Shown here: positions 46,867 to 58,800 of the stretch, one piece after another
Layout: each line of letters begins with the position of its first letter
How positions within the stretch are numbered: position 1 is the first letter of the stretch
NCBI RefSeq assembly: GCF_014851395.1
Contig: NW_024041150.1
Span: 12,424,137 to 12,488,136 of the forward strand
Length of the DNA stretch: 64,000 bases
Direction of reading: 5' to 3'
DNA from: Micropterus salmoides
Taxonomy: Eukaryota; Chordata; Actinopteri; Centrarchiformes; Centrarchidae
Position numbers and translations under genes: made by a program
Notes under the pieces: generated by a model
Databases searched by the model: none
Told to the model about the DNA's origin: nothing
The model's input: the letters and a program-made list of their open reading frames with translations, nothing else

Positions 46867-49800
46867 TTAGTGTTTGGACATCTTGCGGATCATGTAGTTG
46901 AGGATGCCTCCGTGGTGGAAATACGCCAGCTCCACGTCAGTGTCGAACCTCATCCGCACTTGGAATGTTTTCCCCGTGTCGAGCTGTGAGGGCAGAGAGA
47001 GACAACATCAAGCTTCATGTCACCTCAGCGGCAGAACCATGTCCACCGTTCCACAAGAAACCGTCCCTAACCAACCTTCACGTCCACTATCATCCGGGGT
47101 GTGAGCTGCGTGGGGATGATGATGGTGTAGCGCTCTCGGCCGGTCAGTCCCAGGCTGTCTGCAGTGTCTGCTGGAAGATACTCCAGAGGAATCACTCCCA
47201 TCCCAACCAGGTTACTGCGGTGAATCCGCTCATAGCTCTCTGCTATAACTGCCTTAATACCCTAAAAACAAAAAGAAAAAGTTAAGATTCACCCTGTAAA
47301 TCTCTGGCTTTATCAGGAACTTCTTACAGCTGCATCTCAGTCTCAACTCCACAACTGACAACTACATTTTTTCCCTTTGTCCACACAATATGAAAATAAT
47401 CTATTATCAGAATTTCTGCAGGGTTCACCTACATTTAAGATTTTATGTTCTCTTTAGCTCCTTTTTGTGCCCAAACTGCAACTGACCTTCCCTCTGGGTT
47501 ATCATGAAGCTGTTCTATCGCCCACTAGCTAATAATTGGCCTTGAGTTCACTCTGAGCCTAGCTTAATATCACATGTATTTTCTTTTACTGGTTACTAAA
47601 AGTAGATCCTCACCAACAGAAAGGGGCCCTTTGCTGCCCAGTCTCTGGAGCTGCCTGAGCCGTACTCCTTCCCTGCTAGAACCAGCAGAGGGACCCCGGA
47701 CAGCTGGTATCTCTCTGCAGCATCAAACACGTCCAGCTGGACAAAAAGGGTGAAATATGAACGAGTTAGTTCATGTGTAATAGTCCACCTAGCCTACAGG
47801 ATGTGAGGCAACGGTGAGGTCTTTGCTCGAAGCTTAAACAGAAGCATCATGTAAAAGTTTCCCTACTCGCTGAGACAAAGACAACTGAGCATTTTGTTGA
47901 GCTCAAAGAATGACGTGTGTCGAGCAGCACAGCATCTGCATGGTAACCGTTACAAAGTTATAGACAGGTCAGGTGGTGCATGCTGACCGTATCTCCAGTT
48001 GGCAGGTGGATGGTTTGTGGCGCCTGCTTGTTGAGGAACTTGTTAAAGAGGCGGATGTTGGCGAACGTGCCTCTAGCCATGATGGCGTCGTTGCCTCGTC
48101 GTGAGCCGTATGAGTTGTAGTCCCGGTGGGTCAAACTGTCAATTGAATTGTGAAACAGAAAGCTTTCATGGTCAGTCTCATTCCAGTTAGCTTCAGACCA
48201 GGGTTTCCTCTTGTTATCCGATTGTTTTAGTTAGATGAATGCATTTTTCACTGCCTTTGTTATGTCGGGCAGGCGGGGATCGAGCCACCGACCTTCTGGT
48301 TAGTGGACGACTGCTCGACCCCCTAAGCCACAGCTGCCCTGGAAGTCTGTGTATCATTATTATTATTATTATATCTTTATGTCAAATTCACTGTTTCCAG
48401 AATGCTTGCATGTGGCCTTTTAGTACCACTATTTAAAGGGCACACCAACCAAGAGACAAAACCCACGTAAAAGACTGCTGTTGATACTTCTTTACAGCGG
48501 AAAGTGGAGAGGCGACTCACCCTCTGTTGGTCAGGTAGCGTGCTGCAGAGCTGTTCCTGGCGATGTTCCCTGCAGGAGAAATGTGGTCTGTGGTGACCGA
48601 GTCTCCCAAGTTCAGCAGCACGTAGGCGTCGATTATGGATTTGGGTGGTTGCAGATTCATGGTCTGAATGAAGACAACATGGCAAGATGATGATACAGTA
48701 ACACCATGCCCAAAACTTAATAACAAAAATAAATGGGTACAATATTGTCTGAAGAATCTTCTGAGTACCAGTAGTAGCAGAAGTATAAAGTAATAAATAC
48801 TAGTAATAAAGAATAGTAGCCCTCCTAGAGAAAGCCCTGGGTGAATAATGATCATGAAAACATTTTTTTAAACAAGAAATCAAACTCAGGACATAATTCA
48901 ACTCCATTTTTGTATTTCATTTTAACTGAAATGTCAGGAGAACACGATTTGTAGGCTGGGACTTCTCTATAGCACCAGTGATTCATTTTTATGGTATGTT
49001 CATTTAAATGGCAGCTCCTGCAATTTGGATATTACACTTATCCATACTGATTTTTTCACAATATTTTGATTAATTGTTTAGCCCTAGTGAGCATAAATGA
49101 CTTCATTTATTTTTATATATTAATGAAAATATAGGACATTGAATATACAATTTTTAAATTAAAAAAATAAAATTGCACTTATGTCTTTCTTTTTTCACAG
49201 TGAACCTACTAAAATATGAAATATAAAACTCTTTGTTCCTACACTTATGGTCCTTTGCAGAAAAGCGTTAATATAAGCATAAAAATTTGAATTTTTCTTT
49301 TGCAGTGTTTTGTTTTGGAATTCACTCATAACTATTTGTCACATTTTGCAGGTAGTTCACCATTTCTAAACATGAAAATTAAAATTGCAAAATTAAATTT
49401 CTATCAGATTAAATTATTTCATTTTAATAACTGCAGCCTTGGTCCTCCGTATATTAGCAGTGGTAGTAAAAGTAGAAGCTGCATACATTTAGAAAGACTG
49501 CTTTGTATATTTACCAAATCCTTGAAGAATGGTGGTGACTTGATGTAGGTTGATTTGGGGTCCCAGGTATACAGCTTATCAGAGGGAGCAACCAGAGAGT
49601 TCCAGCGTTCATTCACTTTCTGCAACAACACAACATCCCAACAAATCCATGTCAGTCACACATCTACGTCACACTGCAGGAATGCTTGCTTCCCAGTTCT
49701 CTTGCTAACAGACTAAAGGTTATTTTACCTCTATCTTCTCATAGACTTCTTTGAACATTGATGGGATGACATACGTTCTCTCCACTTCCTGGATCTCCTG

Positions 49801-52800
49801 CCGTGTGGGCCAGATATCCCTCAGGAAAATCTCTTTGCCTTCAGAGTTAATGGCTGCAAAGGCGACAGAGGACAAGAGGGCAGAATTAAACATGTGAAAC
49901 TACCTTTGTTTTATGCTTTAAGCTCAAAAGTAGTTGCGTCTGTGAAGCTCATAAATAGGAAAACAAAAGATTTAAATCACACATAAAAGTTAAATCAAAT
50001 GTTAATTCCAGCATCAAGGCTGACCTGATGACATCACACAAATGACAAAAATGAAGAGTCAAGACGGCCTGTTCAGGCCTAAAAATGATTTAAGCATAAA
50101 GGAGGATACATCTTAGACTCATACGTAGATCAAGCCAAGCAAGTGTATGAGCAACGCTATAGTCAAGAGCAGGCTGGTAGAAATGCCAGTGAAGAGCTTG
50201 GGGGGCTGTTTCAAATCTCAGTGACACAAACCAAGTCAAGCAGCTGAGAGAAGAGACCATCGACAACACCTTTCTGCCAAGAAACCTTAAACTCTGGTGT
50301 CTACAGGTGGGATAGTGCCCTCGCTTGCTGTGGCCGTTCACTGTATGTGAGGTCCCCATCACTCAAGTTGAAAAACTGGAGAGGACAGAGAGCTCCTTCA
50401 TTAAAAAGTTGCTGGAAATGCCAAGATCTCTAAGCAGCATCTACTTACATAACAAAAGGAGCCCTGAAACTGCCACAGGGCTTACTGAAGAACTCAAGTG
50501 TGCTAAGGCGAGATTTGAGATGACTCTTTTCCAAATACAGCGGGGAGACATATCTTTAAAGAATGGTACAAGAGTTCCCAGCGAGTATTTTTGCTTGAAA
50601 TGCCCAACCCTAATTCAAACTGCACTGCATCCACATGAGTCACTCTTATATTCACAGGCCAACCCTGGAAGCTATCTTCTTAAATGTCAAGTTTGTCTGA
50701 TCAAATTTTAACAGTTCTGTTTGTGCAAGTGTCACTTTTAAATCCAAAGACAGACTGTAGCCAATCCCACAGCATCCCACTGTGAAAACATCAGCTTGCA
50801 TTTATAATGAGATCTGTACACAGGCCCCAGATTTGACTGGCTTTAACCAAAGTGATAAAAATGTTCAGGGCTAACCAGCCTGGAGCAGCTTCTGATCTCT
50901 CTGACAGTCTTCTGGAAAGGCACAGACGCTGGCTGTGCTTTGGTACTGAATGCCTCCAACACTGTGTGGGTACCTGAGTTGCAGCTCGGCCAACGTCTCT
51001 CATACGAGAGGCTCTTCCAGTGTGTGTGGGAAGTGCCAGTACACAATCACAGCCACGCTGTGTAGAGGTTATAAGTTAGTATTATGGTTAATTAGCCCTA
51101 AATATTTATTGAGAAAGAAGAGACATTAACCTCTTGTTTAAATCCAACAGCCTCTGTGATGGCTAGCAACGCTAAGTTAGCCTAGTGTGCCAACCACAGA
51201 GCCACAATCTTTGCAAAGACACGACAAAAATCAGTCAAAAATGATTTAGCATTTCACTCAACCGATGCAACAGAAGCAGAGACATAATTTTTTTAAATTT
51301 CACACATTCTTCCTCCTTGTCATGAACTTGCGCCTACATAACCCGCAGGGCAACTGGACTGGAGTTTTGTTGGTGATTCAGGTGTTGGTGGCAGCTAATG
51401 TAGCCTGTAGGCTGCAGAGGTCTGCTGAGCTCACCTCTTTCTAACTCCACACCAACAGAGCCGGTTCATTTGTAGTCTTTAACTGACGCTGACTCAAGTG
51501 GCATCACTTGAGGACATTTATCAGACTTCACCCAGCTCCCTCTGAGACACTGAAGGCTTTACACTACTTTTTAAGTGGAGTTCCCGTTGAAATTGTAGGC
51601 TATAATTTACAGATCAAGTTTCCTGCACAAACTCTGATCCTCCCCAGTATGACACATAAAAAGAGAGTGATCATGAGCTTGTCATTGGCCATGTCTTCAC
51701 CAACCTGCTTTTAAACTCAGTTCTCCCCCCCATGAGGTACCTTAGTACAGCCAATCTCATACACAAACCAGCACATTCTGTGCTTAAGTAAAGTTTACTA
51801 CTCTCAAAGTGGAACTACTCACCAATGGGTTCTTTCTCAAAGTCTATCCTCACAGTGCCGGCTATGGCATAAGCAATGACGAGAGGTGGAGAAGCCAGGT
51901 AGTTTGCTCTGGTGTTGGGGTGGACTCTTCCTTCAAAGTTTCTGTTTCCTGATAGGACCCCTGCAGCAACCAGATCTCCCTGAAACCCAAAACAATGTAA
52001 ACACCTCCAATGAACATGACTGAAAATACCGTGTGCAGTTATATTTTGAGATGTATTCTGTTAATCTACATAGCTTGTAAAACTAGAGAGGAAAAATACT
52101 TCAGATCAAGAGAAAGTCCAAGCAAACAACACACAGGACCACAGGACATGTAAGTGAGTGAGGAATGCTTGGAGGAGGGAGAGGATGAAAAGCAGTAATG
52201 AGTGCTTGTGCAGTGAAATGATACAGCAGGGATGTGGAAACGGCCTCTTGGTACCTGGGTTATGGCCTCCACCACCGGCTCTGGGAGCGGCCCACTGTTG
52301 CCTATACAGGTCATGCAACCATAGCCAACAACCTCAAAGCTAGCAGGAAAGACAAAACGGTTGCAAATGATCATTATCAATTATCAAAGAGCATCATACT
52401 AACTTCAGTAGACTGTGCCATGTGGGGCAGAAAAAAAACGGCACAAGCAAAGAAAAACAAGTAGCACTTCTTTGTGTACTAGACTTGGACAATAGGACAA
52501 TATTTACTGTGAGACTACGGAGAACTTTGGTCTGCTGACGAGACATTTTGCTCTAACACAGTGACGCTTAGTTCGAAACAGACTACCTCACACAGTTTTT
52601 TGTCTCCAACCCGCCAAAAATCACATGACCATCATCACTTGTATCAAAGAGGTGTTTGAATACAGGGTGTGCTTGACAATCAGTCGGTGTTAAAAAGCAT
52701 AGCTGTAAACTGTGGTTAGTTTTGTAATGGCGACCTTGACTGATCAAATTAATAATAATGACAGCAGGGAGACTACTTAAACTCTGACTGTCATTATGGT

Positions 52801-55800
52801 TTTGATTTAAAGATTCAGGGTTGCGAATTACAACCAACAATTCACTCACCGCTCATGCAATACCAAGGACAAGCCAGCAGATGTCCCCATTTACACTGTA
52901 TCAAATGCTTCAAAATGACAAACCCTTTTAAGCAGTTTTCTCGTAGTGATTCAGCGGCTTCAGAAAGCTTCATTTCCCCGCTTCTACTGCTGTAGCAATT
53001 TCTTTAGTATCTCCATATTCTAAATCAATGAGCAGGACTGTACTATGGCAATACTGTCACATGCATTACTGTGCAGTTGTGTAAACGACACGGTTTCATT
53101 AAAGCAAGATGTGATTGGTAAGGCTGACACCAAATCAGATGCTGAGATTTTAAACACGTATATAACATAAACCAACATCTCTCTATCTCTATCTCTATCT
53201 ATATATCTCCTTATACACATGTAATCTATGTATTTATTAGCTCTATCTATGGCAGAACAAACGCCATCTGCTTCAGAAGACTTAAGTTCAAAGATGAGGA
53301 GAAAAGCTAGTAAGTGGACCATGACATTAGTTTTTGTGTGCGTGAAAAAGACGTTTTCCAGGGTAAAGGGTGAACTTTCACACTCAACACATAACGTGGC
53401 TTTGTACGAACATGTTGGAGATCCTCCATACATAAAGAAAACTGACTGAATAAGAAATTCGAGTAGCTTACCCCAGCTGAGAGAGGAAATCCATCACGCC
53501 ACTCTCCTTCAGGTAGTAGGTGACCACTCCACTGCCAGGTGACAGGCTGGTCTTTATGTACGGCTTCACGCTCAAGCCACACTCAATTGCTTTTTTTGCA
53601 AGGAGTCCTAGAAGAAGAGCATTTATCTTTAAAGAGTGTGTAAGATTACTGTCAGAATAACAGGACGGTAACATTTCCCACGTCTCCAACCTGACTAGGA
53701 GACACTTATCAAAATCCCATGATATTGCAGAGATTCCATGAACAGAAGTACCGTACACTCACCTGCTCCAAGCATGACAGATGGGTTGCTGGTGTTGGTG
53801 CAGCTGGTGATAGCAGCGATGACCACTGAGCCGTGGCTTAACGTATACTCTTTTCCATTAAACTGGAAGGGGACTGTGGTGCTGTGACGTTCAGGAGGCA
53901 CTTGGAAACCCTTGAAACCTTGCTAAAAATGTCACAAAACAAACGGAAATTAATTGTTTTGTGGAACCAAGTGAAAGTAACAGCAACGGAGTCCTGGATA
54001 AAAGTGAAAGCAATAGGGCTGGATTTGAAATGTTCTGATTCTAACCTAATACATTACAAACATGTGTAATGCGCCAGAACAGTGGTTCATTTTATGATAC
54101 CTTACTTATGATATATTAACATGACATAACAAGCTTTCTTTCAACAAAAGAAACAAAGAACAACAGATGTTTGTTCTAGAGCCCGACCGATAAAAAGGCG
54201 AGCCAATATTATTGGCCGAGTTAACTACAGATAAATCAGTGTCTGTGTTTATAACAGCTGTTAAATGACAATTAAGAAAGTTATGAGTGTTGTTGTTGCA
54301 TAGTTTGTCCAACAGAGGGTAACACCTGGTGAATTTACAAATCCACCACAAAACACAGCAATCAGCTGACAGAAGCAGCTGTCCTGTTCAAAGTACTATT
54401 TATAATACTAAAAAAGTTCATTTGTAAACTGGTAACATAAAATAAATTAAAACAATAATACAGTTATTCGTTGAGCCTTTATATACTTTATTATGATATT
54501 TTATATTAATTGTTTTATCCTTTATTTTCTTATTTTTCAAACTAGTGTTTTAGCATACACATTCATGTATCGTTTACATCTGTGACAAACTCACCTTAGA
54601 ATCCTTGATTCTTCATAATGTAATGCATGATGAACATGAAAAGTGTACCGGTGCCTACCTTTGCTCCCAGGCAGGTTTCAAAGTCCTTTTTCATGTCAGA
54701 CACAGCAATTCTGTCCTGAGGTCTTTTGGGACCGCTGCAGCATGGAACCACCGTAGTCAGATCCAGCTCTACAACCTGAGAGCCAGACAGAGAGAGACAG
54801 AGAGATCAGGATATACTCGAAGACGTGGTTCATAGTAATCATTTTGTAATTCATACTTTTCAGCTGAACAGTCTAAAACTGCTAAAACTTCAAAATAATG
54901 CAGAGACTGACCTGAGTGAAATCTGGGTCCTGAGAGACATCGTTGTAGTCTCTGAACATGGCCACTGCCTTCAGGTACTTTGTAATGTAGGCCAGCTGTT
55001 CTGCTTCCCGCCCTGAATAAAAAAAAACTTGGAATAAAATTCCTTGTGATAAATCAGAAAGCTGACTTAACTAATTAATAATACTTTTTTTATTTTTATT
55101 ATAAATTAGGTATCCCTTTAGTTCAAATCAAGCGGGAAGCTTCCAGTCTACAATATGAAGCCGATGCTGTCCACGAAAACGTGAAACGAAAGTATCCCGC
55201 AACACTTTGTCTAGATGGCAGCACCGTAAATCGTGTTTACTTTCTGTCGCCACATAAGCACGGCACATTATCAGCACGAGGACATGTAGTATTTCTTCAC
55301 TGCCTTCATGTTAGAAGTCATTTCTGCCCCGCTGCTGTCATGGTAACGTAACGTTACACCACGAGTCATGTAACGATCGGCTGTTTCATATTTTCTGTTT
55401 ATTTAACGCCCACGTATGAGCGAGAAAACAGTTAATCTAATTACAGACACTGTGTGACAGTAAGGACAGTCTGTGAGTCCTTTCAGGTGTTCACTGATGC
55501 AGAAATACATTTTATTATCATACTGCATTACTTAATATTGATATGAATCTATGTCAGAAACATTTAAAGTTTTTAGTAAAGTAGCCTAATTAATGTCTGT
55601 TATTGTTATTATCACAACACATCAGTGACGTGGAAATTTGATTCATTTTAAGATTTGCTGCTATTGTCATTATTCTAATGTGCTTCATCTGGATGATTGA
55701 ATAAAATATAGATTTACTGATTAGACATGTTTTTGATATTTATTTTGGATAAATTAGTATGTTAAATCAAGTAATAGGCAACTTTTTTTCCCCTTTAGAA

Positions 55801-58800
55801 TAAACAAAATTAGTTGTTAGATTAATCGATTTGAAAAATAATCGATATGTACAGCCCTATCTCAGTCACTAGTTTCAAATCTTCTTCAATCCAACATGAT
55901 GTGCATTTGGTAAATTATGGTCCCATTTATTTTAAAATAGACCACAAAGCAGAGTATGTTAGTATGTTTCAGGGCGGGATTATCTATAATTGACATGTTG
56001 TTACCATGGCGACTTGTCATTCAGGCTAGAGTGACTCGTACCCTCAGCACTGTGTATATTTAACCAGCACCATTTAAAAAGCTTATTAGGAGTCGGCTGT
56101 TCACTTTCTCTGGTGAGTACATTTAGTTTTAAGACTGTTGTTGGCTAGACACAATTATCAGCACTGTTAAAATGACAGTTAACATGAGTTACAGTTGCAC
56201 CTAGCTAAGCGAGCTAGCTAGCTCCACACACGACCGTTAGCTCCGCCGTATCGTCACTTCCGGGCACTTCCTGGTTGTAAAATCTCGACATGGTGGCGTC
56301 CTATCGGCCAAACTCGAGGCTTCAAAACAGCAATCCACAAACCAACGGGTGACGTCACCATGACTACGTCCATTTCTTATATACAGTCAATGGTTCAAAT
56401 CTTAAATCTGCAAATAATCTCTGTAGCAGTACTGTTAGACTGCCTTTTCTTCATTTGAGGAATGTTGGTGTGCAAGTGCAAGCTAGCTTTAAAAAAAACA
56501 AACAAACAAAAAAACAGACATATGTTGGAGAATCAACTCTTGTGCACACTGATGGGGATGGAGGAAATATAAATCAGTAGCTCGGGACCTCACAGTAAAG
56601 CCACCATGCAACATTATTTGCATCCTCTACAGCTTGGCACTGACCGGTCTGCTCGAGGTACTTAATGCTGACGTCGTCCACGGGGAAGAAAGCTGCTGTG
56701 GCGCCGTACTCTGGACACATGTTGGCGATGGTGGCTCGGTCAGCGATGGACAGCTGAGCAACACCGGGGCCAAAAAACTCCACAAACTTTCCCACAACAC
56801 CCACCTGACGGAGGTGCTGAGAGAACAAGGGGAAAGGGACCATGTCAAACGGTGATGTCAGCAATGTTAAATTCAAGAGAAGTGGACATCTCATAAATAC
56901 CCCAACATGATCACACACACACTCTACACACCTCTTATTTTGTATTACTGCACTCTGAATGTTACGTTGGTAAATAGTTTAATTGTAAAAGCTGATTCAA
57001 TTTACCTTAGTAACAGTGAGGACGATGTCAGTGGAGGTAATGAGTGTGTCTGGGGTACCGCTCAGCTTATATCCCACCACCTCAGGCAGTACCATGCTTA
57101 TTGGCTGACCCAGCATGACAGCCTCGGCTTCAATTCCACCGACACCTGAAGGTTATACAACAACTTTTATTTAGAACTTCATAATCAATGATCAATCAAA
57201 TAAAGGTTGTTTGGGTAAGTGTCGTGTTATCATTAGCTAAAAGCTCATCCGCTGCATGAATAAATGAGAGCAGGCATTGCAACAGAGTAAATCTTTGAAC
57301 AACACAATGGTCCAACACTTGATACATTGGCAACAAGTAAACAGCTTTGGTTTCCAAGGAAGGTTAAAATCAAAGACAACTGGACTTGGGTTGAATATAC
57401 TTGAAGACATTTCGCCTCTCATCAGAGAAGTTTTTTCAGTTCTGTTAAAATGACAGTTAATGTGAATTACAGATGCACCTAGCTAAGCAAGCTAGCTAAC
57501 TCCACACAGAGCTGTTGGCTCCACAGTCTCTTCCAAATATAGTCACGTCCAGTGCCGCTGGTTGCAAAAACTCAACATGGCGGCGCCCTTTCAGCCAAAC
57601 TTGAGACTTCTAAACGGCAGTCCACAAACCAACAGGTGACGTCATGATGGATACCGTATGATTCGTTGGTGCTCCTGGCGGTTGTAACGACAGTAGTTGT
57701 GGCCATCTACACTACTCCGTTTTAGATTACAAACGGAGAATTAAAACAAATACTCTGTCCTCACCAGCGTTTTAGCTGGCCCCATGTGACTTCAATGACC
57801 ACAACGACTGCCTTCCCTGCCAGTCAGTCAAATCTAAGGAAGCCTCTTGGATGAGAGGCGAAAAGTCTTCAAGTATCATCAACCAAGTCCAGTTGCCCTT
57901 GATTTTAATCTTCCTTGGATAACTATGACCTGGAGGACTGAGAATCTTCACTGACAGCTTTGGTTTCCCTTTTCCATCTTTATAGTAGTGGTCAAGGAAT
58001 AAAGCTGCGTCTTGTGAAACTGGTTAAAACTTCATTATTGTTGTACACGATAAGATCAGCTGACACAGACAAACTTCTTCATTGCTGTAAATGTCATTTT
58101 TTCACTATATCCATAGATATTGTTCTCTAGCATGCTCATGGTTTGGTTTATCCAGCAACTGAAATACCTGACAAATCAAGGTACTTCACTACATTGATGC
58201 AAACAGCAAATATTTAGAGTCCTGCTCAATGATTTGCAACAATATCCACACTGGGATACGCACCACAGTGTAAATGGCATGGCAACACCTCTGATAATTG
58301 ACAAATGTATATTGTCTCAGAGTATATACTGTCATTTTGCCCAACTCCAGGGAAATAAGCTTTCTTTCTGAGAGTAAGATGAGACGACTATCAGCCTCAT
58401 GTCTGTTGGCTAACTAGCCAGTATGTAACACGTTTTTAACATTTCCTTTTGTGTTTGCTTAAACAACGAGAAACTTGTTCATCGGTGAGCTTTAGATGTG
58501 TTGGTAGGTGTATTTTTGGGCAGAGCTAGGCTAACTGTTTCCCCCCGCTTCCGCTTTTTATGCTAAGCTAGGCCAAATACATCCTGACAGCAGCTCTTTC
58601 CTCAGTGGAGAAGCACGAGACTCATATAAATCATCTCATCTCACTATCGAAAAGAGCGCAAAGACCTAACTATTTCTTTCAGGACTTTGTGTTGTGAAAT
58701 GACCTGCTGGGTAAAAATAAAAAACAGTGGCTCACTAAATAACCTCAACATAATGAAAACAGAGAACACGCTGGGTTTTAAGAGGCCAATACTTGTTCTT

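Noticed and set aside
53020..53433. 137-codon minus-strand open frame with a DRDRDRE stretch
   Set aside because: It lies across a TATCTC microsatellite in an aco1 intron and matches no known domain; it is not part of the aco1 reading frame.
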